Shown here piece by piece: positions 1 to 12,948 of a DNA stretch of 64,000 nt (its first letter is position 1; each line of letters opens with the position of its first letter). The position numbers were made by a program, and so were the translations under genes. Under the pieces are notes generated by a model. It ran no database searches. It was not told the DNA's origin and worked only from the letters and a program-made list of their open reading frames with translations. Source of the stretch: Mytilus trossulus (Eukaryota > Mollusca > Bivalvia > Mytilida > Mytilidae); contig NC_086378.1 of assembly GCF_036588685.1 (NCBI RefSeq), positions 38,727,578-38,791,577 of the forward strand, read 5' to 3'.

Positions 1-1046
1 TAGATTATACAAGATTTTTTAAATACAAGTTGCTGAAATTGTATTGAAACCAACATGAAAGACTGAAATTCCATTTTATATTAAACGTTTAACAGGGTTC
101 TTGCTAAGGATTTTTGAAGGCGAGTCCAGGGACTCATCATTTTTGGCCATGGTGAGTCCAACATCAAGAAGGATATATTTTATTGCAATACAATTTAATA
201 TTTTATCCTCCATGGCCTAACAGAGCAATGAATTGACATTAAATTCAGATTACTTCTTAAACTTTTGCTCTAAAATGATGATACATTTTGTATTTGTGCT
301 TAACTGTGTTCAGTTTATACAAAATTTTACAATCTTGATGCATCTGTGGACTCACCAGTTTTGAAAATGGTGAGTTCAGACAGATTTTGATGAGTCCAGG
401 ACTCATGGACTCGTCTTAGCGAGAACCCTGGTTTAAGATCTTTGACAGATATCTAATAGTATCTCAGAATGATACTCCATTCATCACATAGAATCTTTTC
501 AATATACTGTTAGCTACTGTTAGCTTAAATTGTATCACAACTCAAAAAAGAGAATGAAAAATATTTTTGAATATTTTACAAATATTAGTACATGTATTGT
601 CATGTAGAATGACTGTTTTATCCAATTGAATACCTAAAGTTAAAATAGTTAATAAATTGAGAATGGAAATAGGGATATGTCAAAGAGACAACAACCAAGC
701 AGATAACAGCTGAAGGCCACCAATGGTTCTTCAATGCAGCAATAAAATCCCGCTAATGTACACCATACTTCATCTTCATTTAAAATTAAGCTACTTTTGG
801 ATTGATGATTTCTAGAAGGACACTAATTTACTATTAGTGTGGAGGTTGACACCAAATTGAAGTTAATAAAAAAAAAAAAAAATACATGTAAAAAATACAA
901 GGTCTGTATGCAGAAAGTATTTGAATTGAAAAATAAATACCTAACGAAGTTCCAATCTACGAAAATTCATACCCAGGAAAAGAAATTATTTGCAATATTC
1001 TGTCTGAGCTGTAAAATATTTTCTCACAACAGATTCTTTACTACAG
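1..1046. other. Intron or upstream sequence of TBC1D20
   Basis: No coding exon recognised. About 60-430 contains a 'GAGTCCAGGACTCATGGACTC' style low-copy repeat in both orientations. Bases 655-760 carry an antisense 3' fragment of the mussel repeat family that ends TTGACACATTCTCCATTTCC. An open frame runs across 839-1046 into the exon, but its A-rich composition and the acceptor at 1045-1046 mark it as intron. Confidence 0.5.
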
Positions 1047-4000
1047 GTATGGATGACGATGTAAGATTAGCATTACAGGACCAGTTAATTGACCTTATTA
1101 TGAGAGTATTAGTTAACCATGAAGAACTTCATTATTACCAGGTAATTATTCAAAAATAAGAAGATGTGGTATGATTGCCAATTAGACAAACCTCTTCTGA
1201 AGCCCAAATGAGGTAGAAGTAAGCAACTACACAAAATGTATAGGTAACCTCACTGTTTTGAATTTTTTTCCTATTACTTAATAAAATCATGTACATATTT
1301 ATAACAGAAAATTTCATGTAAAGTCACTATTGGTGGAAAATTGCATGCCATTACTGTCTTTTAAAAAAGACCAATTAGCAATATATATTCACTTATGAAT
1401 CATGAGTAGAAAAACAAATTGACAAAATCATGGAAAGAAAAGAAAAACAACAGTAGACAAATATCAGCACACAAAATACAACATAGAAAACTTACACCAA
1501 CAGCACCAAAAACAGGGTGATCTCAGGTGCTTTGGAGGGGAAACATGGAATGAAAATTACATAATTATAATACCTCAAAACAATTCATTTCTGTAATGAT
1601 TGTTTTAATAGAAATGACAATTATTATTTTGTTTCTTTGTTAGGGTTACCATGATATTTGTGTTACCATTCTGTTGGTTGTAGGAGAGGATGTTGGCTTT
1701 GCCCTTATGGATATATTGTCTTTAAATCATTTAAGGTAGGTATACATATAGAATAATAGGTAGTTGAGTTTTTGATACTGACTATATCATGTGGAATATC
1801 TAGACAAGCCCTTTAGGGCTCTCTTGAGTTAATAAATGAGTAATGTTTTGTGAAGGACAAGATGCATAGGCAGCAGAAAATTTTCCATAAATTCATATAC
1901 CTAATTATTGAGTAGATAACCATAATGAAATCGCTGTTAATTAGGGCCCCGCCTAAGGCAGGTTGCCCTATAGTGATCAGTCTGTCCGTCCGTCCGCCCG
2001 TCCGTCCGTCCGTCCGTAACACTTTTGTGTCCGCTCTGTATCTTGAGAACCGTTATGATTTCAAAGTTTATACTTGACATCCATTTGAACCAACACCAGA
2101 GGGTGTGTCATGATGTATGTACAACTTCCTAGGTCAAAGGTCAAGGTCAAAAACTTTAGTTTCAGTTGACAACCCTGTGTCCTGTGGTGAAGACCGTGTC
2201 CACTCTATATCTTGAGAACTGTTATGATTTCAAAGTTTATACTTGACATCCATTTGAACCAACACCAGAGGGTGTGTCATAATGTATGTACAACTTCCTA
2301 GGTCAAAGGTCAAGGTAAAAAAAACTTTGGTTTCAGTTGACAACCCTGTGTCCTTTGGTGAAGACCGTGTCCGCTCTATATCTTCAAAACCGTTATGATT
2401 TCAAAGTTTATACTTGACATCCATTTTAACCACCACCAGAGGGCGTGTCATGATGTATGTACAACTTCCTAGGTCAAAGGTCAAGGTAAAAAAAACTTTG
2501 GTTTCAGTTGACAACCCTGTGCCCTGTGGTGAAGATCGTGTCCGCTCTATATCTTGAGAACCGTTATGATTTCAAAGTTTATACTTGACATCCATTTAAA
2601 CCAACACCAGAGGGTGTGTCATGATGTATGTACAACTTCCTAGGTCAAAGGTCTGTCTGTCTGTTGGTCTGTCCATTGCTAACAAATTTGATCCACACTA
2701 TATTTTGAGAGGACACCTGTTATTATTTCATACTTTATACCTGACAAACATTTTCAACTTTATATATATATATTAACCAACACCAGAGAGTGTGTCATAA
2801 TGTATGGTCAACGGTCAGTCCGTCGGTCTGTCCATCCGTTCGTTGTTCTTGACAAATTGTGTCCGCTCTACCTCTCGAGAACCGTTAATATTTCATACTT
2901 GACAAACATTTTCAACTTAACATATATATTAACCAACACCAGAGAATGTGTAATAATGTATGCATCCTAGGTCAAAGGTCAGTCCAATATTGACAGCGGG
3001 GCCCACAGAGATGGCTTCCATCTCAATGATATCTAGTTATATATATAATTATACATGTATAGATTTTCAAGTAATCACACATTTTCCATGATTGTTTGGG
3101 CGCATTGCATTTGCACCAATTTTTGAAAAATCCAATCTTTCATTTGCGCCACTATGTTATATTTCATTTACGCCAAAAATAAAAACTTCATTTGCACCAT
3201 TTCACAGGTAACAGACAACAGAAAAGTTAAATACTGATTGCTCTATCGTGAATAAGATTTGTTTCTGCAGTATTTATATGTATAATTGAGTGAGTTAGTA
3301 CTCATTTCTTATTAAAAACTTAGGTTTAGAATTATATATCTTTATTGAAAAGCACTTTACGCCCATATGGGCCAACGGCTTAAAACATGATACATGATAT
3401 ATACAGTTTACAAATAAACAATGAAAATAAATAATGCAGACACATTGAACTATAATCCTTTTCTTTCTTTAAATCAATATAATTTGTTAGTGTCCTTTTT
3501 GTTTAAGGTTTGAGAATATGTTTTAATTTATCTATATCATTTAACTCTGTTTTGAAAAATCTATTTTTTAAACTAATTACCTGTATTTACCTGTAATAAT
3601 GGGGCAAATGTTTTATTTTTGGCCGAATGAAATGCCAATTTCCCAAAAGCAAAGCAACCTTTGTTTTTCATAATTCATTAGTTAATCCTTTAATAAGCAC
3701 ATTGAAGTACAAAAACTATCATATTTCTGTATCCCTTAATCATTGTAATGGTGGAGTAGAGACAAGTTATCTGATGTGATCTTTGTAAACATTTAGTCCT
3801 CATTGCTTGTGAGATAGAATATATTAGCACAAATGAGAAGGACATGAAATCACTACATGAAACATTGCCATGCACCATGGACGATGCTACATTAATTTTT
3901 TATAAATTTTAATGGATTTTAAAATAAGAAATAGGAAAATATGTGCCATTACAAGGTCTTAACAGCCCCTGTAGATAATAAAAAGCCTAATATTAAAAAA

Positions 4001-7000
4001 ATGAAAGTTGCATTGAAATCTTTCTTTATGTTTTGTCTTTCTGCAGAGATTTTATGGATTCTAATATGGACAGAACAAAACACATGTTAAATTATTTATA
4101 TCCAATTGTTGGAAGATCTAATCCAGAGCTCAGGGATTTTATGGAAAGGCAAGTATTTCATTATATATGTTATGAATGTCCTTATATACTAGTATTTATA
4201 GATGTCCACTAGTGGATCTTTAGAAAGATCAAGTATTGTCCTTGATTGATTGGAAATTGCAGTCTGTATTTATTCTATCCAATAACATGGCATAACATGA
4301 GAACACTTGTTCCAAACCCTTTCAAATTAACATGTTCTTGTTAAGGAAAAAAGTGAAGGTCTAGAATTTTCAAATTGTACCATTTAGGAGTTATGGCCCT
4401 TGATTCTTTAAAGAAAGGCATTTGTAAATGTATGTCAAACATGTTTTGCTGTCATTTTAAAATCCCTTTGTTTGCATCTCCACATGTGTAGTGTACTGCA
4501 GTTAAAGTATTTGAAAGACCTGACACTTCTAAGCATGATTATAAAGGCACTAAGGAAATGTACTTATAATGCAACATTGAGACTTGTCTTGATGTCAATA
4601 AATCATGTACATGTATCGGGGTTTTTTTCAGGTCTGAGGTGGGAACAGTATTCAGTTTAAGTTGGCTGATAACATGGTTTGGTCATGTTTTGGATGATAT
4701 TAGACACATTGTGCGGTTATATGACTTCTTTATAGCAAACCACGGACTGATGCCAATATATCTTGCTGCTGCTGTGAGTATTTATTACTTTGATATTTCA
4801 TCAAATAATAGAATTTGTATTTGATCATTTATGTTATTTGCATTTTAAGACCAATAAAAGACCATGAATACTGTGGATTATTATTATTATTAGTTGGATA
4901 TTTGTGTTTTTTGCTGGTAGAATTTGTGAACCACAAATTTAATGTTCAACGAACTACAAATTTTCTATTAGGTTGTATGCAGACTTTGGCAAAACATCCA
5001 ATTTAGAAATCCATGAAAAAGGCATCTATTCTGCAATCTATGAAAATTGGTACCCATGAAAATAAATGAATCCACAGTAATTAAACTGCAATAGCTAAGA
5101 TTGTTTTCAACACCTACTCATTCTAAGGAGTATTGTGTTCAGTTAAGACAAAGTTACATTATAAAAAGCTCTCAAGTTGAGTTAGTCCTTCTAGTTAAAT
5201 TTACTTTTGTTTTTCTTTTTTTAATAAGTGTGAATGAGTTTTGAATTGAGTGGTTCCCAGATTGAGTAAAGTACAGGGACTAATCTTGGGAATTTCAAAC
5301 TGGCAAGCCAGACCAGATATTTCATAATTATTTTCTATAATTCAACTTAACTATATCTGAAAGTTTAGGGGCCCAGCTCAAAATCTAGGAGTCGTGGGCG
5401 ACGGGGCTCCCTTTAAGTTTTTTCCCTGAAGTAAAATAATAATAATTGTTTCTATTTGTAAGTTTCTGTTCCACTTGACATGCATTGTAATGCAATATTC
5501 CTTGCTACAAAAAAGAAAGTAGTAGTGATGGAAATTATCTATATGGACGAATCGTGTGCAATGAATATTTTACTAATCTTATTGACATTTTGTGCAAGTA
5601 TTCTCTTGACTTTTGGAAAAGCAAGTTCTCTTCACTTGTTGTTGAAGCAAGTTCTGCTTGATTAATTTAGAGTTAAGGAACTTCCCTCATAAAACAATGT
5701 TGTATTCCTCATCAGGACTGAATAGGAAACAGAGTTAGTGTTCATGATTTAACTTATCCATTTAGTGCTAGGAAATTATCGAAATTCATCAATTGAATTT
5801 TGCTTTTAATGTTTGTTTTTATCAAAAATGTACTATCTTCTTATTTTTATACGACTGCAAAAATTGAAAATTTGTTGGTATATTTGGCGGCGTCGTCTAA
5901 AGACATTTGGTTTTCACACTATAACTTTAGTATTACAATATAGAAATCTATAAAATTTTAACACAAGGTTTATAACCACAAAAGGAAGTTTAGGATTGAT
6001 TTTGGGAGTTTTGGTCAAATTAGGGTCAAAAGGGTCCAAAAAAAAACTTTGTTTGATTTCACAAAAAAATGAATATTGGGGTTTTTTGATATGCCAAATC
6101 TAATCGTGTATTTAGATTCTTAATTTTTGGTCCTGTTTTCAAATTGTTTTACATTAAGGTCCAAAGGGTCCAAAATTAAACTTAGTTTGATTTTAACAAA
6201 AATCAAATTCTTTGGGTTCTTTGATATGCTAAATCTAAACATGTACTTAGATTTTTTATTATGGGCCCAATTTTTGAGTTGGTCAAAAATTAAACTTTGT
6301 TTGATTTCAACAAAAATTGAATAAATAGAGTTCTTCAATATGCTGGATCTAACCATGTATTTAGATTTTTAATATTTGGGCCTGGTTATCAAATGGGTCC
6401 ACATTGAGGTCTAAAGGGTCTAAAATTGAACAATATTTGATTTCATCAAAATTTGAATTCTTGGAGTTCTACGATATGCTGAATCTAACCAGGTATTTAG
6501 ATTTGGGATATTGGACCAACTAGGTAAATGTCCTATTTAAATTTTTTAAGTTTTTAAGTTTGAGTTCTTAGACAACATTCATTCTGTGTCAGAAACCTAT
6601 GTTGTGTAACTATTTAATCATAATCCAAATTCAGAGCTGTATCAAGCTGAAATGTTGTGTCCATACTTGCCCCAACTGTTCAGTGTTCAACCTCTGCGGT
6701 TGTATAAAGCTGCACCCTGCGGAGCATCTGGTTATATTATCTCTTTCTCTCTATATTGCATTTTACAGATTGTATTGTATCGGAAAGAGGAGATTTTAGC
6801 TAGTGAATGTGAAATGTGTGTATTACATTGTTTGCTGTCTAAGATCCCAGATAACTTGCCATATGAGAAGCTAATCAGTGATGCTGGTGACTTATTTTTA
6901 CAATATCCACCCACTCAGTTAGCTAATGAGGCTCTCTTAGCATATAAAAAGAAAAAGTAAGTTAAAATTTGATAAACACTTTGCTTTTAAAACTAATTTT

Positions 7001-7584
7001 CTATAAAATGCAGAAATTTTTGTGATGTTTCTTTGATTTGTTTGCAAAAATTGCATGAAATCTCATTAATCAAATGCACTAAGTGAGGGTTAATTAACCA
7101 TTCATTATATTATCTCTTTACACAACCAATAATCAATCATTGATCACATGGACTTCTGTGTCGGTTGATTGCAATAACAAATAGATTTTACAATTTTAGT
7201 TATTTTATGAATATTGAAGAAAGGATTTTATACTGTTGATTAATTAATACTAATTAGTATGTTATTAATGAATATAAGAATTTTTTTTTTAAATATAAAA
7301 AAAAGCACAATTTACCTTTTTTCATAATTTGTTTATTATTCTTAAATATAAAAATCCTCAAAACTATAACCAGGAACTGTTTGTCTTATCTTTGTAGTGA
7401 CGCAATTAAAGGAAGACGGGTACAGAAGCAGAAGGAGAATTTGAAAGCAAAGAGATATCACCTGTCAAAGTTGTTCACACAAAATGGTTCTAATGTACTA
7501 GTGAAAGTAACAATGTGGACGTTTGTAGCATTAATGACTGCTGGAATGTGGGCCATTATTAATACGTACAGAGAATTTGATTGA
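1047..7584 (+). CDS. TBC1D20: TBC1 domain family member 20 (Rab GTPase-activating protein), 5'-partial, six exons
   Basis: Exons with consistent phase: 1047-1141, 1644-1735, 4047-4148, 4632-4773, 6769-6956 and 7398-7584 (stop TGA). They encode about 268 residues matching the second half of the TBC domain and the C-terminus of animal TBC1D20. The first exon ends in HYYQ and the next begins GYHD, forming the YxQG glutamine-finger motif of TBC GAPs. Later exons carry SWLITWFGHVL and RLYDF, both typical of this protein. The last exon holds a hydrophobic stretch near the C-terminus (VTMWTFVALMTAGMWAII), matching the tail anchor that holds TBC1D20 in the ER membrane. Family knowledge: it stimulates GTP hydrolysis by Rab1 and Rab18 in ER-Golgi traffic and lipid-droplet biology. 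The exon carrying the catalytic arginine finger lies upstream and was not found in bases 1-1046. The intron after 4148 has a GC donor (AG|GCAAGT). All other introns are GT-AG. Confidence 0.95.
1942..3036 (+). mobile_element. Helitron-like (pearl-type) element with ~170-bp tandem core
   Basis: It starts near GGGCCCCGCC, runs through a CCGTCCGTCCGTC tract, then holds four clear core units anchored at GTTATGATTTCAAAGTTTAT (2052, 2221, 2392, 2563; spacing 169-171) and two decayed units near 2711 and 2884. The 3' end has a perfect 6-bp-stem hairpin AGATGG-CTT-CCATCT at 3009-3023, followed after 9 bases by CTAG and T. A 3' hairpin followed by CTRR-T is a Helitron hallmark. Tandem cores of ~160-170 bp recall bivalve 'pearl' elements. 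It lies in the TBC1D20 intron and encodes no transposase, so it is non-autonomous. Confidence 0.6.
3037..4046. other. TBC1D20 intron remainder
   Basis: Low-complexity AT-rich sequence with a short GCGCC/TTTGCACC imperfect repeat at about 3098-3205. No exon seen. The intron ends in TTTCTGCAG at 4046. Confidence 0.5.
5847..6735. mobile_element. Interspersed element with TTATACRACYGCA inverted ends and ~115-136-bp tandem units
   Basis: Imperfect inverted ends: TTATACGACTGCAAA near 5847 and TGCGGTTGTATAA near 6694. The core holds units anchored at GATATGC (6088, 6223, 6337, 6473), each containing 'AACTTTGTTTGATTTCA'. The 3' end (CCTCTGCGG...GCGGAGCATCTGG) recurs at about 58150. The element stops about 33 bases before the TBC1D20 exon at 6769, so only the polypyrimidine tract and acceptor separate them. 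Class not identified. Confidence 0.6.
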
Positions 7585-8669
7585 TGTATTAGGTTGTAGG
7601 AAATATGTTTTTATTTATTAGTAAACAGCATTGTAGAGATACAAGGCTTGACTAATCAGAAAAAGAAGATAGCATTACTTTTCACTTCTGGGTAAATTTA
7701 AAGAAATGAAGCAAACATGAACAATTGCTCAGAATTTAAAGAATTGAACTAAGAAACACTATAAACTTTGTGATTCACGTTAAGTAGTACATGTACATAT
7801 TTGTTACTTTTCAATTTCAAACGGTATTTTTTTTCTCACAATTTTAAATGAAAGAACATTTTGTTATCTCTAGAATGCTGTTATCACCTTTTCTATAAGA
7901 GGTTGAATATTGTGATAATACATTCTGTTAGTGAAGTTTGTATTAAGAAATCTGATGAGCACTGGTGATTTCTGAAGATTTATTAGTACAGGGTAGCTAA
8001 CATCAATATTGATGTAAACCTTAGTATTATGTTTTTTTTCAATACTTTCAGGGGGTCTCATTAGGGGATTCTGATCTTGGATCCCACTTACTGTTTTGTC
8101 AGATTCCCGTATCCCGCTTACACTATTTACGCAAGCAATTCTCATTTTTTGGTTATTTCCCATGTCCCACTAGACTTCATTTCCCGTTTTCACGGCTTAA
8201 TAATTTGTCTTGAGACCCACCTTTCAGGAAGCTTTTTCTTATTTGGATATTATTTCAGATTATTTTTTATCGGAAAAACCATGGAGATACACAGCAGTGT
8301 GTTATAAATCTGTGTTTACATTTATTTGCATAATATATCATGTGACATTTTCTCAAAAATTAATTTTGTTCCCATCCTATGAAATAGTACATGACGAATC
8401 AGTGCTTTAAACTAATTTTAAAATTGAGGCAGTGAATGAAAATGTTAGAGTTAGTTACATATGAATAAATTGATTTTTTTCTTTAACACATTCCTTGTTT
8501 TACCCCTGAATTAATTTGTGTTGGTGTATTGGAAGTTTTCAATCCTTCATTGTTATCTCATTTTAAAAGACATTTTGCCATTGACATCTGTTGTATATCT
8601 AACAGGCTATTATTTGAACTTGGAATTATCTTTAGTTATGGAATTTGCATAATTTCTTGTACTTCATTT

Positions 8670-9000
8670 TTTTTAATAAATTTCAGGTTGTTTTGGTATT
8701 TTAATGTTTTAACTCTTTCCATACAATGTATTTTGTATAGATAGTATTGTCCCTTTTATTATTACTATTAATTGCCAGAAACTCCGATTTTTTTTAATAA
8801 ATTTCAGGTTGTTTTGGTATTTTAATGTTTTAACTCTTTCCATACAATGTATTTTGTATAGATAGTATTGTCCCTGTTATTATTACTATTAATTGCCAGA
8901 AACCTCCATAAATGGCTGTTAGTATATTTTGTATAGATAGTGTTGTCCCCTTTATTATTATTATTAATTCCCAGAAACCTCTATAAATGGCTGTTAGTTT
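8670..9000. repeat. Short tandem duplication, ~121-bp unit
   Basis: The stretch beginning TTTTAATAAATTTCAGGTTG recurs 121 bases later (8681 and 8802). A third, shorter unit containing TTTTGTATAGATAGT follows at about 8927. Copies differ by a few substitutions, so the event is fairly recent. Confidence 0.8.
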
Positions 9001-10488
9001 AACTATAAAGGATATAAAATATGCATTAAAAAGATGAAGTATTTTCATAGGTTCAACCAGTGCATCTCATTCATAAAAAAAAACTCCAAGATTGATCTTC
9101 AGCAATTTTAACAAAGTTTCTGGGTTTTTTTTCTGAAGCATGATGATAAAGAGAAACTGTAAACAGCAAAAGTCGCCACCAAAATACTTGTCAACATGAC
9201 CAGAATTATCTGATAACACTTTAATATATGTCCATTTAATAACAATTTTCTTTATTTTAGCTCACCTGGCTCATATTTGTCCTTAGACAGTTAATCATCT
9301 CCCCCTTGAACCTGTGAGTGACTTGGCAAAGTGAACTAAATTTTCACAAATTATGTTGGAAGAGTGTTCTTAGAAAATTCCTCGTTTTGTCCTGATTGGA
9401 TGAAAAACAGGTTACTCTTGATTTGGAATTGTTGAATTTTAAGATTTCATTTCCTCTAAAGCTTTTGAGCAAAATCTTTTCAAACTTTATAGGATTGATG
9501 ATATGGAGGCCCTTTACAATACTCCTCATCTTCGTGCTGATCAGGTAGAGTACCTTTTGGAAATCACATTTCAATTATCTCCTCTTAATCAAAGAGATAA
9601 AATTGAACCAAAAATTGCAGGAATAATGTTTTGAAGGGTCTCTAAAATTTCCGTATTTCATTCTGATTAGATAAAACATGACAGCCAGAGAAAATTACTC
9701 ATTATGATGTCTATTTACAAACTTTAAATGTGTGATGATGGGGGTACCCTCTACTTAAATTCATCATTTCATGATGGGTGATTGGGTGCCATAACTGGGT
9801 TTCCTTCAAAGTCAATGGGGAATTACTTTTAATTATTCATTCCCTATGAAATTTGATTGCTAGTAATAACCAAGCTTTTCAGGAATAACGTACAGAAGTT
9901 ATTTACCAAACATTCTCATTTCATTCATTTCGATGAAAAACATAGCTGCCAGAGGCAATTCTTGATTTTGATATGTCTAATTTCAACTTTCTATTTCTCT
10001 TAAACTAGAATGCCATATCTTTTTGAACTTTATTGGAATGTCATTGTGATAAGTAGAATCTCTACAAAAAAAACTTAATAGACAGAAAAATAGTCCAGTT
10101 CATAAAGAATACAAAATTTTGGTCCACACAGCATCCACTCTATGCTAATTTTGTTATTGCAATGTTTCAATTTTATGCATACATGTAGAATCCAGGTGTC
10201 ATGGATCTATTTATATTTAGAAATTTGTTTATCAGTCTGTGTACTTTTAAAATATGCAGAAGGAAAATAATTCATGTAAAAAAGAATACAAATTGTGATA
10301 TGCTGTTTGAATTTTTATGACTGTAACATTGTTTACTATTATTTGTGCAATATATGTATATTGTCCTGTTATTTAAGGAAATAAAGGAATTGTTAACATA
10401 TTTGTCCCTTGACGCAAAAACTGCAAAAAAAGGAATAAATCATCATTCAAGGGGAAAATGCTCTCATAGTGACAATTCTATCATGTTG

Positions 10489-10772
10489 AACAAGTGAAAC
10501 TGTAAGCTACTGCTCACTGAAGATACCCCTGCCGCAAGTGGATGATGTTAATAGTGTAAAAATATGGAAGTGTTTGGTAAACAGGAAGTTGTTGAGTGAT
10601 GAATCTGAAAACGCATCACAAGGTATAGCTCACTTATATAAAGCCTGAAACCAAATTTCAGAAATCCTGGCATTGTAGTTCCTGAGAAAAATGTGACGAA
10701 AATATTCATGGGACGGAGGGATGGACAGACAGAGGTAAAACAGTATACCCCCTTTTTCAAAGCAGGGGTATA
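10489..10772 (+). mobile_element. Non-autonomous element with ATACCCCTGC / GCAGGGGTAT inverted ends, copy 1
   Basis: Starts AACAAGTGAAACTG and contains GATACCCCTGC near its left side and CAAAGCAGGGGTATAA at the right. A 'GGACAGACAGA' tract lies near the right end. A second copy in the same orientation lies 90 bases on. Confidence 0.6.
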
Positions 10773-10862
10773 ATTATTTGAAGATTAATTTTTGGAAACA
10801 TTTTTCTATATATTGTTGCCCTCTATCTATCTGTGTTTCTGCATAATATTAATTAAATGAGA

Positions 10863-11143
10863 AACAAGTGAAACTGTGAGCTACTGCTCACTGATGATAC
10901 CCCCACTACAGTGGATGATATTAATAGTGTAAAAATATGCAAGTGTTCAGTAAACAGGAAGTTGTTGAGTGATGAATCTGAAAACGCATCACACAGTATA
11001 GCTGATTTATATTAACCCTGAAACCAAATTTCAGAAATCCTTGGTATTGTAGTTCCTGAGAAAATGTGACGAAATATATATATAGGATGGATGGACAGAC
11101 AGATATAAAACAGAATATCCCCTTTTTTAAATCGGGGGTATAA
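10863..11143 (+). mobile_element. Same inverted-ended element, copy 2
   Basis: Starts AACAAGTGAAACTGTGAGCT and ends ATCGGGGGTATAAAA. It is colinear with the copy at 10489-10772, with scattered substitutions (ATACCCCC / GGGGGTAT ends). The same-orientation spacing suggests either tandem duplication of a larger unit or two insertions. Confidence 0.6.
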
Positions 11144-11940
11144 AAATGGTCATTTATTTGGTTGAAAATTTCTGCCATGTTTGACTCAATTGTACATGTA
11201 TATCTTATTGGGCTAAATCTCATTTCTGTTTACAATTTTTCTCAATGGTTTCTGCAAAAAATGAAAAATTGCTATGAAGCAGGTTTATGGGGAACTACAA
11301 GTGGTAGGTAAATGATAATTGATATGAATTGGCACATCTAATTTGCATAGAGATTATTAAATTGGCTCCACCCCTTAGTCATGTTAGTCATTGTCTATAA
11401 AAAATTTACATGCTTTAAATAGTATACAAGTTAAAGTTTGTGTTTAGGTGAATGAGGATGAACCAGTAGTGTTAAGGTAGTCAGATGTGGTATGCATTCT
11501 TATAATCATTTGCAAGTGTCATTTCCATGGACAGGTACCCTTTTCATGGTTCATTGAACAAAATGTCAAAAGTGGCTTGGTACCTAAACAGCTTTGTGAA
11601 TGGTATTTTGTACTCAGATTTATAAGCATTGGCAGTTCTCATTTCTATGAAGGTTATTTGGCAATGCAACTTCAGCCATGGTTCATTGACTTCGAATATA
11701 TTGCAAGAATAAAATTGAGAATGGAAACAACATGTTTATTTATTGCCATTTTAATTTCAACATTTGTAAAATACTATAAATATCACAAAAAAGTGAGAAA
11801 TATCTCGGTGTCAACAGTTTATGGGATATAAGTATAAATATATTGTGCAAAAATCATATGTAAGACAAGTACAATTAGACTTCATCATTGTCAATCTTGT
11901 GGAATACAAGTTTTAGAAGCCTCATAGTTAACACTAGACA

Positions 11941-12101
11941 TCTACAATGTCACTGTTGGCTATGTCGTGTCACCTTTAGAAGATTCTCCATGAGAACACT
12001 CAGTGCTATATGTGTAATATCTACAATGTCACTGCTGGCTATGTCATGTCACTGCTTTGGAAGATTCTCCATGAGAACACTCAGTGCTATATGTGTAATA
12101 T
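11941..12101. repeat. Two-copy tandem repeat, 79-bp period
   Basis: TCTACAATGTCACTG begins at 11941 and again at 12020. Both copies run through GAAGATTCTCCATGAGAACA to ATGTGTAATA, with few differences. Confidence 0.85.
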
Positions 12102-12948
12102 AAGTTCTTTCTTCGTCCTGTAAAACATGTAAAATATTAAAGAAATGGTAAATACTGAAAATATTGCCTGTTTTACTAAAGATGATTGTTTAGATTGAAA
12201 GAATTTCAGATCTTTTCGTGTACCACTAACACTAACCATTATCAAAGTTCCATTAAAATGAGGAGTCATATGAACCCTGTCAGACAAACATGTACACATT
12301 TTATTCACTCAATATAGCTAGCATTTAACTTAAAATATAGTTTCTGAGAAATGGAACTGATCACAAAAACTTTAAAATGTGATAAAAAAGTAAAATACCA
12401 AACTCCAAGGAAAAATCAAAATCAAACACATGAAACCAACGGAAAACTTCTGTCTTATTCCTGACTTAGTACATACTTTTCCATATGAAGAAAAACTAAG
12501 TTCATTTATAAGTAAAATAAGGAAAAACAGATTTTTTTTTACAAAATTTACTTCTAGATACTATTTTATGATCATAACCAAGCTTCTGTCCAAGTTTGGT
12601 AGAAATCCAGGATAGTTGAAGAAATTTATCAAAATTTCAAAAACTTTAACCACAGAGTGAATATTTTGCTGCCGCCACCACCCGCCACCACCTACAGAAT
12701 GATGAATCTCTATGTCTCTCTTTTAAAAAAAAGTCAAAGTCTCAACATAAATGCATGCATACAGAATCAAAATAATTTTTGCAAATACCAGTAGGTAGTT
12801 GTGAGGTTATTCACTAGAATTTGTGAAAAACATGCATATTTGTGATGTGAGAATAAAAATAAAATTTATATATACCCAAATTTATATTAACAAAAAATGT
12901 CATTAAAATCAAAATCGGGAGGTGTAATCATAAACTAAATATAATTAT

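Larger units (their letters stand above)
7585..12948. other. Intergenic region between convergent TBC1D20 and FBXO15-like genes
   Basis: No coding exon supported. It contains the TBC1D20 3' flank (AATAAA candidate at 8464-8469), a mussel repeat fragment at about 8050-8225, a ~121-bp tandem duplication at 8670-8915, decayed ~280-bp repeated units at about 9258-10060, two direct copies of an inverted-ended element at 10489-11142, degenerate ~125-bp units at 11485-11700, and a 79-bp tandem duplication at 11941-12101. The longest open frame, at 11487-11831, falls in the degenerate repeats and matches nothing I know. Confidence 0.5.

Noticed and set aside
839-1046. N-terminal extension of the TBC1D20 exon, continuous open frame
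   Set aside because: Lysine-rich translation of A-rich intron; an acceptor AG at 1045-1046 and the match to the family begin exactly at GM.
1813-2022. Minus-strand frame rich in RTDGRTGGRTD
   Set aside because: It is the translation of the CCGTCCGTCC tract of a transposable element.
11487-11831. 114-codon plus-strand open frame
   Set aside because: Lies in degenerate ~125-bp repeated text (both halves contain ATGGTTCATTGA). No splice context or recognisable domain.
12087-12308. Minus-strand open frame with an acceptor-like CTGACAG, possible last exon of the FBXO15-like gene
   Set aside because: The needed frame does not match the donor phase at 12960, and the sequence (TGTCTGACAGGGTTCATATG) is an instance of a repeat also seen at about 59320-59350.
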